Source: Algicella marina (lineage in GTDB: Bacteria > Pseudomonadota > Alphaproteobacteria > Rhodobacterales > Rhodobacteraceae). From it: a stretch of DNA of 64,000 nt. Shown in pieces: positions 52,720 to 60,640 of the stretch. The DNA lies in contig NZ_CP046620.1 in NCBI RefSeq assembly GCF_009931615.1, positions 62,001 to 126,000 of the forward strand, read 5' to 3'. Every line of letters begins with the position of its first letter. Within the stretch, counting starts at the first letter, position 1. The position numbers and the translations under genes are program-made. The notes beneath the pieces were generated by a model. That model worked only from the letters and a program-made list of their open reading frames with translations, was not told where the DNA came from and did no database searches.

Positions 52720-53241
52720 ATGACGGACGCTGTGACACCTTCCGCCCGGCTGCAGAAAATGGGCTTTGAGCTACCGCCCTATGAAGTACCGGAAAAGGAG
52801 GTTTTGACACCTTTCGTGGTGCATGGAGATCGCATTCTCGTATCTGCGATTGCCCCTTTCGCGGACCCTGAAGCGCCGATCCCCCGCCTGAACCAGGATG
52901 CCAACGTGGAAGCTGAGGGGTTCGACCCCGAGGACCTGAGCGAGAGCCATCCGATGAACCGGGCAATGCTGGGATCGCGGATGGCGACGTTGAGGGCGCT
53001 GTCGGTTGCGGCACATGCCGCTGGGGGAGACATCGACCGTATCGCCGCATGCGTGCGGGCCAGTCTCGCGGTGCGCACCGGGCCAAACTTCGAGCGACTG
53101 GGACTGGTTTACATGCCTGTGCAACGTATCATGCGTGGCTTGTTTGGTACGGGGCCTGCCTTTGCGGTAACGGGCGTCGCCGCGTTGCCTGCTGCGGCAC
53201 CTATGCTCCTGGAAACGGAGTTCGTGCTGCGCCATGAGTGA
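52720..53241 (+). CDS. RidA/YjgF-like family protein
   Basis: A 173-residue protein of the longer RidA-like group. It begins with ARLQKMGFELPPYEVP and has LVSAIAPFADP, then ALSVAAHAAGGDIDRIAACVRA. These match the RidA beta-strand/helix core. Classical RidA enzymes hydrolyse enamines or imines released by PLP enzymes; the usual catalytic arginine is not obvious at the expected place. A PLP aminotransferase lies two genes downstream. AGAGG precedes the ATG. It overlaps the sulfotransferase gene by 8 nt. Confidence 0.82.
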   Translation: MTDAVTPSARLQKMGFELPPYEVPEKEVLTPFVVHGDRILVSAIAPFADPEAPIPRLNQDANVEAEGFDPEDLSESHPMNRAMLGSRMATLRALSVAAHAAGGDIDRIAACVRASLAVRTGPNFERLGLVYMPVQRIMRGLFGTGPAFAVTGVAALPAAAPMLLETEFVLRHE

Positions 53242-54112
53242 CGGGCCGCGCTACAACTTCATCACGGGATTGCCTCGCTCCGGCTCCACGCTCCTGTCTG
53301 CGATCTTGCGTCAGAACCCGAAAACGACCGCTGGAATGACAAGCCCGGTCGGCTCTATCACCAATGCCCTGCGGATCATGATGACGCAGAATACCGAGAT
53401 AAAGGCGCTGGTGGATGATCCGGCGCGAGCCCGAATTCTGCGGGGGATATTCGATGGCTATTACAGTGAGCATCAGGACAAGGAAGTCATCTTCGACACG
53501 AACAGGGGCTGGTCCGGACGGATTCCGGAATTGCTGCACTTGTTTCCGGAAGCAAAACTGATTGCGACCGTGCGGGATCCGGCCTGGGTCTTCGACAGTG
53601 TCGAGACAATCATCCGCAAGAATCCGATCAGGCAATCGAGCATGGTGAAGCCGGGCATGAACATTGAGGCGCGGGCCGAGGCGATGATGGGCCATGACGG
53701 GTTCATCGGCGGTCCGCTCGGCCATCTGAAGGAAGCGGTTTTCGGGCAGGACAGCCACAGAGTCATGATCGTCGATTATCGGGCACTTTGTGTTGCGCCG
53801 GACAAGGCGCTGGATGCGATTTACAAGTTCATCGATCTGCCCGCACATGAGCATGATTTCGACAGGGTCGAGTACATGCAGGAGGAGTTCGATGCTGCGC
53901 TGAACACGCCGGGCCTGCACACCGTCCGCTCCAAGGTCGAATACCAGGAACGCCAGACCCTGCTGCCGCCGAATATCTTTGCGCGGCTGTCTTCAATGGC
54001 ATTCTGGACGGGTGAAATGAATACGAAGGCGGCACGGGTGGTGATTGCCGAGAAGGCCGCGATCCCCTTGCAGCCCGCCGATACTGCTGCCACGGTGCCG
54101 CAGAACGGCTGA
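53234..54112 (+). CDS. Sulfotransferase family protein
   Basis: A 292-residue PAPS-dependent sulfotransferase-fold protein. The phosphosulfate-binding loop is GLPRSGSTLL. The 3'-phosphate site is suggested by LIATVRDPAWVFDS. The substrate is unknown; relatives act on carbohydrates, lipids or peptides. It overlaps the RidA gene by 8 nt and is followed after 12 nt by the aminotransferase gene, so the four-gene unit is probably one operon. Confidence 0.87.
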   Translation: MSDGPRYNFITGLPRSGSTLLSAILRQNPKTTAGMTSPVGSITNALRIMMTQNTEIKALVDDPARARILRGIFDGYYSEHQDKEVIFDTNRGWSGRIPELLHLFPEAKLIATVRDPAWVFDSVETIIRKNPIRQSSMVKPGMNIEARAEAMMGHDGFIGGPLGHLKEAVFGQDSHRVMIVDYRALCVAPDKALDAIYKFIDLPAHEHDFDRVEYMQEEFDAALNTPGLHTVRSKVEYQERQTLLPPNIFARLSSMAFWTGEMNTKAARVVIAEKAAIPLQPADTAATVPQNG

Positions 54113-54124
54113 GGCGGAGGGCAG

Positions 54125-54985
54125 ATGGCGCTGGGTGGAAAGATCGCGACCTGGTACGAGGGGCGCTGGCACGAGGGCAACGTGCCGATCATGGGGGCCG
54201 CCGATCACGGTACATGGCAAGGAACGCTGGTCTTCGACGGAGCCCGTTTCTTCGATGGCGTGGCGCCGGATCTGGACCTGCACTCGGCGCGTCTGGTCCG
54301 CTCTGCCGCGGCCATGGGGCTTTCGGCACCGGTTGGTGCCGACAGGATCGAAGCACTCATTCGCGAGGGCATTTCACGTTTCGCCCCGGACGCGGCGCTG
54401 TATCTTCGGCCGATGATGTGGTCCCGCGAGGGCAGCGCCGCGATCATCGACCCATTGCCGGAGAGTACGGGATTCGCGATCTGCCTTGAGGAACTGCCGA
54501 TGGCGCAGCCGGGGGAAATGGCGCTGACCGTCTCACCGTTCAGGAGGCCACGGCAGGACACAGCGCTGACCGAGGCGAAAGCAGCCTGCCTTTACCCAAA
54601 CAACGGGCGGATTGTGGCTGAGGCGCGCAAGCGCGGTTTCAACAACGCGCTGAGTCTCGATCTGGACGGGCATGTTGCCGAGACCGCCTCCACCAATGTT
54701 TTTCTGGTGCGGGGTGGTGAGGTTTCGACGCCGGTTCCGAACGGCACGTTCCTTGCCGGCATAACGCGGGCGCGGGTTATGGACCTGCTGCGTAAAGACG
54801 GTATCACCGTTCAGGAAGCGCAACTGACCGTTGCGGATTTTGCTGAGGCTGAAGAGATTTTTCTGACCGGTAATGCCTCCAAGGTCATGCCGGTCACCCG
54901 ATTCGAGGAGGCGCGCCTGCAATACGGGCCGGTGGCGCGTAAGGCGCGTGAGCTATACTGGGCCTATGCCCATGGGGAGGTGTGA
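54125..54985 (+). CDS. Class IV aminotransferase (branched-chain aminotransferase-like)
   Basis: A 286-residue fold type IV PLP enzyme. The PLP lysine lies in LTEAKAACLYPNN. VAETASTNVFLVRGG and the phosphate-binding FLTGNASKVMPV motif are present. The group includes branched-chain aminotransferases, D-amino acid aminotransferases and aminodeoxychorismate lyases; length and the N-terminus (ATWYEGRWHEGNVPIMG) favour branched-chain-like. GGAGG precedes the ATG. Third gene of the operon. Confidence 0.89.
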   Translation: MALGGKIATWYEGRWHEGNVPIMGAADHGTWQGTLVFDGARFFDGVAPDLDLHSARLVRSAAAMGLSAPVGADRIEALIREGISRFAPDAALYLRPMMWSREGSAAIIDPLPESTGFAICLEELPMAQPGEMALTVSPFRRPRQDTALTEAKAACLYPNNGRIVAEARKRGFNNALSLDLDGHVAETASTNVFLVRGGEVSTPVPNGTFLAGITRARVMDLLRKDGITVQEAQLTVADFAEAEEIFLTGNASKVMPVTRFEEARLQYGPVARKARELYWAYAHGEV

Positions 54986-54986
54986 G

Positions 54987-55976
54987 ATGACGTTACCGGA
55001 CACAATGCGTGTGATCGAAATATCGGAGGCGGGTGGGCCGGAAGTGCTGAAGCCGGCGACGCGGGCCGTACCCCGGCCAAGTGCCGGCGAAGTGCTGATC
55101 AAACTGGAAGCTGCCGGAGTGAACCGCCCGGACGCCTTGCAGAGGGCGGGTGCCTATGATCCGCCTCCTGGCGCGTCGGACTTGCCGGGCCTGGAAGGTG
55201 CCGGGCATGTGGCGGCTGTGGGAGAAGGTGTCAGCGGTGTCGCAGAGGGCGATGCAGTCTGCGGCCTTTTTCCGGGTGGCGGATACGCGGAGTATGTCGT
55301 TTGCCCGGCGGCGCACGTGCTGCCGATCCCCAAGGGCCTGAGCATGGTCGAGGGGGCAGCGCTTTGCGAAACGTTCTTCACGGTGTGGTCGACGGTATTC
55401 GAGCGCGGTGGCCTGAAAGCCGGAGAGCGGTTTCTTGTTCACGGTGGTTCCAGTGGTATCGGTACGACGGCGATTCAACTCGCCGCTGCGCGGGGTGCGC
55501 GGGTGTTTGCGACCGCAGGGTCGGAGGAGAAATGTGCGGCCTGTCTCGAACTCGGGGCCGAGATGGCAGTGAACTACCGCGAAGCCGATTACGTTTCAGT
55601 TTTAAAGGATGCCGTCAAAGGCGTAGATCTGTCGCTGAACATGGTCGGCGGCGACTACATTCCACGTGATGTCCGCTTGCTGGCACCCGATGGACGGCTG
55701 GTGATGATCGCCTTCCTGCAGGGGCCGAAGGTGGAACTGAACTTCGCTCAGGTGATGGTAAAACGACTGACGGTGACAGGCGCTACCTTGCGGCCGCAAT
55801 CGGACGTGGCCAAGGGCCACATGGCGGAGGCGCTGAGGCGTGAAGTGTGGCCATTGCTCGATGACGGCCGGATCAAGCCGGTTATGGACCAGACCTTCCC
55901 GCTTGAAGATGCGGCTGCGGCACACGCACGAATGGAAGCATCTGCCCATATCGGCAAGATTGTTCTGACACTCTGA
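54987..55976 (+). CDS. NAD(P)H:quinone oxidoreductase, zinc-free MDR family (PIG3-like)
   Basis: A 329-residue medium-chain reductase. The GroES-like domain shows AGVNRPDALQRAGAYDPPPGASDLPGLEGAG, typical of the PIG3/QOR branch without catalytic zinc. The NADPH-binding motif is VHGGSSGIGTTAIQLA. The ATG at 54987, 2 nt after the aminotransferase stop, has GGGAGG 6 nt upstream; the longer frame from 54873 overlaps the aminotransferase gene. Expected to reduce quinones or enones. Last gene of the operon. Confidence 0.92.
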   Translation: MTLPDTMRVIEISEAGGPEVLKPATRAVPRPSAGEVLIKLEAAGVNRPDALQRAGAYDPPPGASDLPGLEGAGHVAAVGEGVSGVAEGDAVCGLFPGGGYAEYVVCPAAHVLPIPKGLSMVEGAALCETFFTVWSTVFERGGLKAGERFLVHGGSSGIGTTAIQLAAARGARVFATAGSEEKCAACLELGAEMAVNYREADYVSVLKDAVKGVDLSLNMVGGDYIPRDVRLLAPDGRLVMIAFLQGPKVELNFAQVMVKRLTVTGATLRPQSDVAKGHMAEALRREVWPLLDDGRIKPVMDQTFPLEDAAAAHARMEASAHIGKIVLTL

Positions 55977-55983
55977 TCTCATC

Positions 55984-56011
55984 GAAGCGCAGTCGTCCAA
56001 TTGCGCGCTTC
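55984..56011. terminator. Hairpin after the quinone oxidoreductase gene
   Basis: GAAGCGC and GCGCTTC form a 7-bp stem around a 14-nt loop between the convergent quinone reductase and RNase T2 genes. It has no T-run, so this is a weak call. Confidence 0.4.
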
Positions 56012-56066
56012 AACGGCACAGCCTTGCTGTGGTCGGGGCGTGCCGGATGTATCGCTGAACGGATGG

Positions 56067-56699
56067 TCAGCGGATCGGGTCCATTTCTATCGCCTTGGAG
56101 GAGCAATCCTGCTGGACATCGCGGCCGCAGATGCGCGGCGAAAGGTCTTTTTCGAGGCAAATGCGTACTTCGGCGAGAAGGCCTGACTTGCAGGTGACCG
56201 TGACACCAGCGCCGAGCAAGGTGTCATTTTCTTCGAGGAAGGCTTCTTCGATGACCTTCGGCGGCAGCGAGAAGGTGCGTGGCAGCTTACGAAAGACTTC
56301 CGGGCGTTTGATGCTTTCATAGGCTGCCCGGGAGAGATCGAAATAGTCGCTGGCGGAAAGACCGGTGCAACGCCCGTGTTTTTCCCATTGATGCCAGGCG
56401 AGCCCCCCTGAGCCCATGATGTCCGTCATTTCCGCGGTCTGGGTACGGGAAGGGTCCTTTTCGGTTGTTCTGCAATAGCTGGGGTAGCCGTCATCGTACT
56501 GCGGCCAGAGACCGTGAAGGGTAAACCCATGGTCGTGGCGGGCATCGCACTGGTCCGAGTTTCGGGCGTCACCTTCGAGCGCACACCAACTGGGGCTCCA
56601 GCTCAGTGCCATGACGTAGTAGTCGAAGTCTCCTGCCCGTTCGCCTTCGGCGATAGCCGCAAAAGGCCAAACGAGGAGTAGTGCCAGGTATCGCCACAT
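56067..56699 (-). CDS. Exported ribonuclease T2 family protein
   Basis: A 210-residue exported RNase T2. Both active-site motifs are intact: GFTLHGLWPQ and WHQWEKHGRC. The ATG at 56699 has GAGG 7 nt upstream and starts a signal peptide (MWRYLALLLVWPFAAIA); the frame runs to 56717. Seven or more cysteines in the mature protein suggest disulfides. The enzyme should degrade RNA in the periplasm or outside the cell, possibly for phosphate or nucleotide scavenging. Confidence 0.92.
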   Translation of the reverse strand: MWRYLALLLVWPFAAIAEGERAGDFDYYVMALSWSPSWCALEGDARNSDQCDARHDHGFTLHGLWPQYDDGYPSYCRTTEKDPSRTQTAEMTDIMGSGGLAWHQWEKHGRCTGLSASDYFDLSRAAYESIKRPEVFRKLPRTFSLPPKVIEEAFLEENDTLLGAGVTVTCKSGLLAEVRICLEKDLSPRICGRDVQQDCSSKAIEMDPIR

Positions 56700-56830
56700 A
56701 GGATTGCCTCTTTTCACAGCGCGGGTTTGCGCTTATATACGCCTGAGATTTTCCCACGAAAACCGCATATCCCGGCCAAGGCCCGCGTTTTCGGCCCGGG
56801 ACGAAGTGTGTTCGAAAGAAAGGAAATGCC

Positions 56831-57592
56831 ATGGCTCTGCCTTTGATGCAAAAAGCGACCGCCGTCTGGCTGGTGGATAATACGACGCTGACTTTCACGC
56901 AGATTGCCGAATTCTGCGGCCTGCATGAACTGGAAGTGAACGGAATTGCCGATGGCGAGGTGGGTGTCGGCATCAAGGGGTTCGATCCGATTGCCAATCG
57001 CCAGCTTACGCAGGATGAAATCACGCGGTGCGAGCAGGATCCGAAGGCACGGCTGAAGCTGTGGGAAAACCCGGCGGCTGAGGGCGAGACCAAGCGCAAG
57101 GGGCCACGGTATACGCCGCTCTCCAAGCGCCAGGACCGTCCGGCGGCGATTGCGTGGCTGGTGAAGTTTCATCCGGAACTGTCCGATGGCCAGATTTCCA
57201 AGCTGGTAGGCACTACAAAGCCGACGATACAGTCGATCCGTGAGCGGACGCACTGGAACATCAACAACATCCAGCCAGTCGATCCGGTGGCTCTGGGGCT
57301 TTGCAAGCAGATGGAGCTCGATACGGCCGTGGCCAAAGCGGCTGCCAAGGCCGCAAAGACCGGCGAGCTGCTGGATGATGATGCACGCCGGAAACTGGTT
57401 TCGACCGAGCAATCCCTCGCCATGGAGGATTCGCAACGTCTGCCCTCCAATGTTTCCGGGCTGGAGGATCTTTCCGTCCTCGGAGGCGATGACCCGCGTG
57501 GCGCAGACCCGCGTGATGAGGACGAACGGATTGATGCTGACAGCTTCTTCAATCTTTCCAAGTCCGATGAGGAAGAAGACGAACAACCCTGA
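56831..57592 (+). CDS. trcR: Cell-cycle regulator TrcR (DUF1013)
   Basis: A 253-residue DUF1013 protein, the family of the alphaproteobacterial transcriptional regulator TrcR. It starts MALPLMQKATAVWLVDNTTLTFTQIAEFCGLHELEV and has PLSKRQDRPAAIAWLVKFHPELSDGQI, a helix-turn-helix-like stretch. The C-terminal 60 residues are acidic. AAAGGAA precedes the ATG by 5 nt. Family members are linked to cell-cycle and CtrA-related expression. It is divergent from RNase T2 and convergent with the SDR gene. Confidence 0.92.
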   Translation: MALPLMQKATAVWLVDNTTLTFTQIAEFCGLHELEVNGIADGEVGVGIKGFDPIANRQLTQDEITRCEQDPKARLKLWENPAAEGETKRKGPRYTPLSKRQDRPAAIAWLVKFHPELSDGQISKLVGTTKPTIQSIRERTHWNINNIQPVDPVALGLCKQMELDTAVAKAAAKAAKTGELLDDDARRKLVSTEQSLAMEDSQRLPSNVSGLEDLSVLGGDDPRGADPRDEDERIDADSFFNLSKSDEEEDEQP

Positions 57593-57594
57593 TG

Positions 57595-57634
57595 GCGGGG
57601 CAATAGCCCCTGCGATGCAGCCGACGTGGCTGCA
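57595..57634. terminator. Two adjacent hairpins between convergent trcR and SDR genes
   Basis: GGGGC-aata-GCCCC is at 57597-57610 and TGCAGCC-gacgt-GGCTGCA at 57616-57634. Both are perfect stems of 5 and 7 bp. Neither has a T-run. Confidence 0.45.
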
Positions 57635-57640
57635 GCAGGG

Positions 57641-58444
57641 TCAATGGGCTGGCTGGTCCATGGGGTCCAGCATCGTGCGTCCGCCGTCTACGGCGACAAT
57701 CTGGCCGGTAACGAAGCTGGCTGCGTCGGATGCCAGGAAGACCGCGACTTCGGCGGCTTCCTCGGCCTCGCCGATCCGACCGAGCGGAGTGACAGCCGTA
57801 AGGTTTTCCTGCAAACCGTCCCTGTCTTTCAGTGCGGTTCGCAGTGTAGCGCTCATGACGGAACCCAGCGCAATGGCGTTTACGCGGATGCCTTTCGCAG
57901 CGAAGGCTACAGCCATCGACCTTGTTAGCTGATCGAGCGAGGCACTGACGGCTGAGTAGGCCATCAGTTCGGGCAAGGTTCGGCGGGACGCGATCGATGT
58001 CACGTTGACGATTGCGCCCAAGGAGCGCTGCGGCTCGTCGCCCGCAAGATGTATCATCTTTCTGGCGACGCTCTGACTTATTCGGAGCGTGGTGTAGACG
58101 TTGAGGTCCATCAACGTCTCGAATGTCTTGTCGTCAGGATCCATTGGATCCGAAGCCTGCACGTCGCGGCTCGCATTGACGAGGATGTCGATGCCGTCGT
58201 GGGCGTCCACCGTTGCCGAGATAAGATTGGCGACCGTCAGTTTCTGGCGAAGGTCCCCGCAGAAATAGCTGACTTCTGCACCCTTCTTTTGAAGGTTCTC
58301 GCACTCATTGGCGAGACGTTCTTCGTCTGCGCCGGTGAGCATTACGCGGGCACCGGCACTTGCGAACTTCGCGGCGATCGCAAGGCCAACGCCCTGGCCC
58401 GCGCCAGTGACGATAACCGATTTGCCGTCAAGGGAGTAAGCCAT
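57641..58444 (-). CDS. Short-chain dehydrogenase/reductase-like protein lacking the active-site lysine
   Basis: A 267-residue classical SDR-fold protein. The cofactor motif is VTGAGQGVGLAIA, NVTS gives the serine, and the tyrosine is in LMAYSAVSASLD. The lysine four residues after the tyrosine (YxxxK) is serine here, codon AGT. The asparagine in DLNVYTTL is present. Catalytic ability should be strongly reduced, or the protein may act as a binding or structural member. The gene is downstream of the methyltransferase and clpS on the same strand. Confidence 0.87.
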   Translation of the reverse strand: MAYSLDGKSVIVTGAGQGVGLAIAAKFASAGARVMLTGADEERLANECENLQKKGAEVSYFCGDLRQKLTVANLISATVDAHDGIDILVNASRDVQASDPMDPDDKTFETLMDLNVYTTLRISQSVARKMIHLAGDEPQRSLGAIVNVTSIASRRTLPELMAYSAVSASLDQLTRSMAVAFAAKGIRVNAIALGSVMSATLRTALKDRDGLQENLTAVTPLGRIGEAEEAAEVAVFLASDAASFVTGQIVAVDGGRTMLDPMDQPAH

Positions 58445-58456
58445 TGCGGATCCTGT

Positions 58457-59401
58457 TCAGGTTCGGGTTCTGGGGGCTGTCGCAGTAATGACCTTGTACC
58501 GGGCGTTGTTTGCCGTCTCGCTCCAACTGCGAAAGGACACATCCAGCGCGGCTTCATAGGGCAGGTGACGGTTGGCGACCATCAGGAAAACACCCTTCGG
58601 AGAGAGAATTCGTGCCGCGGCCTCAATGAAGGCGATGCCGAGGGAGGGTTCCGCTTTGCGGGTGGTATGGAAGGGCGGGTTGGAAATCACGAGGTCATAC
58701 GGCTGCGCCTGCGCTTTCAGCGACGTTACGTCGGACCAATGAAAACTGGCGCGTGGGTCCTGCAAATTCTCGCGGGCGGCATCGAGCGCCTTTCTGTCCG
58801 CTTCATAGAGATGCAGAGTGGTGATGCCGGGCGCAGAATTCAGGAGGAGAAGAGACAGGGCGCCCCAGCCGGCACCGAGGTCGGCGGCGCGGCCGGTGCA
58901 TTTCTGCGGCAAGTTCTCGGCAAGAAACGCTGTGCCTGGGTCGATGCCTTCGTGACTGAACATGCCTGGCGCGGTGATCAACCCGTCGCTGTTCACCTGT
59001 GGTGACGCCAGATTTTCCCAGTCTTCCAGGACGTCGGGCAGGTATTCAGGACGAACCAGCCAAAAGACTTTTCCGTGAGACTTCGAGAGGACACCTGCAA
59101 CTTCGAAATGCGTGCGCATCTGCTTGAGAACGCTGTCAATGCCATCCGTCTTCTGGCCATCGACCAACAGGATGCCACCAGGTGCCAGCCGGCGCATCGC
59201 CATCGCGATTTCGGCGTGGTTGGCAACGCGGTTGCGCCCGAGGAAGACGAGCGCCAAGTTTGCCGGCTGTTGCGGCGGTTCTGTAGTGTGACCGGCGAGG
59301 GTGATGGATTCGTAGCTGGATTTGTCATCCGAGAGAGCGTGGATCACCACATCTGCGAATGGCCCTTTGTCGAAGCCATCGACGGGATTCACTGCAAGCA
59401 C
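58457..59401 (-). CDS. RsmC-like class I SAM methyltransferase
   Basis: A methyltransferase of the RsmC/RlmG type, expected to make N2-methylguanosine in rRNA. The SAM motif is AADLGAGWGALSLLLL and the catalytic motif is ISNPPFH. The N-terminal non-catalytic duplicate of the fold is also present (residues 1-130). The only standard start is a GTG at 59401. However, the frame stays open and codes for PRFHLPFEEGLITLESDAVV upstream, which looks like the family N-terminus. A start at an ATC (59467), 5 nt after the clpS stop, would restore it. SDR gene follows after 12 nt. Confidence 0.85.
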   Translation of the reverse strand: MLAVNPVDGFDKGPFADVVIHALSDDKSSYESITLAGHTTEPPQQPANLALVFLGRNRVANHAEIAMAMRRLAPGGILLVDGQKTDGIDSVLKQMRTHFEVAGVLSKSHGKVFWLVRPEYLPDVLEDWENLASPQVNSDGLITAPGMFSHEGIDPGTAFLAENLPQKCTGRAADLGAGWGALSLLLLNSAPGITTLHLYEADRKALDAARENLQDPRASFHWSDVTSLKAQAQPYDLVISNPPFHTTRKAEPSLGIAFIEAAARILSPKGVFLMVANRHLPYEAALDVSFRSWSETANNARYKVITATAPRTRT

Positions 59402-59471
59402 GACCGCATCACTCTCAAGAGTGATCAGACCTTCCTCGAACGGCAGGTGAAAACGTGGAGTTTGGATGAGT

Positions 59472-59798
59472 TTACTCTTTTTCCATGGTGCACTGAAGCG
59501 GGTGCTGGTTGCGGCGGGCGTAATCCATCACCTGAGTGACTTTCGTCTCGGCGATTTCGAAAGAAAACACGCCTACGACGGCAACTCCCTTCTTGTGCAC
59601 CGTCAGCATGATATCCACCGCTTGCTGATGCGTGATGCCGAAGAAACGCTCCAACACGTGCACGACGAATTCCATCGGCGTGTAGTCGTCATTGAGCAGC
59701 AATACCTTGTAGAGCGGCGGCTTGGCCGTTTTGGGCCGCGTCTTGGTGACGGTGCCGACGTCGCCCTCCCCATCCTTTTCAGGCGGATCGGCCATCAT
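59472..59798 (-). CDS. clpS: ATP-dependent Clp protease adaptor ClpS
   Basis: A 108-residue adaptor that passes N-degron substrates to ClpAP. The binding-pocket motif [17 protein letters not shown] is intact, and [21 protein letters not shown] completes the fold. The N-terminal tail is acidic and flexible. The start is set at the first of two ATGs at 59798/59795; the frame runs on to 59870, and the ribosome site is weak. ClpA is not adjacent. First gene of a unit with the methyltransferase. Confidence 0.94.
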   Translation of the reverse strand: MMADPPEKDGEGDVGTVTKTRPKTAKPPLYKVLLLNDDYTPMEFVVHVLERFFGITHQQAVDIMLTVHKKGVAVVGVFSFEIAETKVTQVMDYARRNQHPLQCTMEKE

Positions 59799-59880
59799 TC
59801 TGGTGCTGAAAGCAGTCACAACCTCGTTCCCTTGCAGAAGTGCGATCCTGAAGACCTTATATATCCGCATGGGCCAACGA

Positions 59881-59906
59881 GAAAAGGGGGCAGATGCCCC
59901 CTTTTC
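59881..59906. terminator. Phasin gene terminator
   Basis: GAAAAGGGGGC and GCCCCCTTTTC form a perfect 11-bp stem with a 4-nt loop, 23 nt downstream of the phasin stop. On the minus strand the stem ends in TTTTC. Confidence 0.8.
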
Positions 59907-59928
59907 AAAATTGACGATGTTCTAGCGC

Positions 59929-60372
59929 TCAGGCGGAGAACGTCTTCATGGATTCAGATGCCTTGGAAAAACGGGTCGTCAGCGGTGCTGCGATGTCTTT
60001 CGCGGCAGATGCATAGATCTCGTTCATCTTGGTTGCCTGCTGCACCATCATCTCGAAAGCGGACTGAGCGAAAGCTGTCTGCTTTTCCATAAGCTCGGTC
60101 ACGTTCTTCGCGGATGCCATGTCCTGTGCGGCGGCAACGCCGTCCTCAAAGGATTTCTTGGAGTATGCAGTGATCTCGGAGCCGATGCCTTCTGCAGCTT
60201 TGGCGGCGATCTCGGAGGATTTCACCATTGCGTCGACATTTTCCTGGCCGAATGCACTGATATCTTCGAAGCCTTTGGTCATTTTCTCAATTCCTTCTTT
60301 CATCGATTTCTGCGCGTCAGCGGCAAATTCTTCGACTTTTGCGGTGGCGGCTTTGGTCGTCTTCGTCGTCAT
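59929..60372 (-). CDS. Phasin family protein
   Basis: A 147-residue helical phasin that coats polyhydroxyalkanoate granules. It has the family pattern: a short lysine-rich N-terminus, then amphipathic helices with GFEDISAFGQENVDAMVKSSE and VTELMEKQTAFAQSAFEMMVQQ. No membrane segment. The presence of a phasin indicates PHA storage in this organism. A TGC-rich direct repeat upstream may be the regulator site. No PHA synthase is in the window. Confidence 0.9.
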   Translation of the reverse strand: MTTKTTKAATAKVEEFAADAQKSMKEGIEKMTKGFEDISAFGQENVDAMVKSSEIAAKAAEGIGSEITAYSKKSFEDGVAAAQDMASAKNVTELMEKQTAFAQSAFEMMVQQATKMNEIYASAAKDIAAPLTTRFSKASESMKTFSA

Positions 60373-60442
60373 TTCATTTCCCCACTAATCTTGTGTGTTT
60401 GCGAGAGGCGGTTCTATTCTGTGATCCACAACTTAGGGATTA

Positions 60443-60476
60443 TGCTGCGCTGCGTCAAGACAATTTGCTGCGGTGC
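60443..60476 (-). promoter_or_regulatory. TGC-rich direct repeat upstream of phasin, candidate PhaR operator
   Basis: TGCTGCGCTGC at 60443 and TGCTGCGGTGC at 60466 differ at one base and start 23 bp apart, about two helical turns. They lie 70-105 bp before the phasin start. PhaR, the PHA-responsive repressor, binds TGC-rich sequence before phasin genes in related bacteria. A TTGACG overlapping the spacer on the minus strand may be the -35. Confidence 0.45.
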
Positions 60477-60640
60477 ATCAAAAAATTATCGGGGCACCAT
60501 GAGGCTGTGAAGAAACAGTCGTGATCCTTTGAAAATAAAGCCTTTTGTGAAAATCGATTTGATGCTATGGGTGAGGAATAATAAAGGGATCGGCAGAAGA
60601 TCGGCCCAGAGGCAGAGACATACAATCGGCGGAGCAACCG

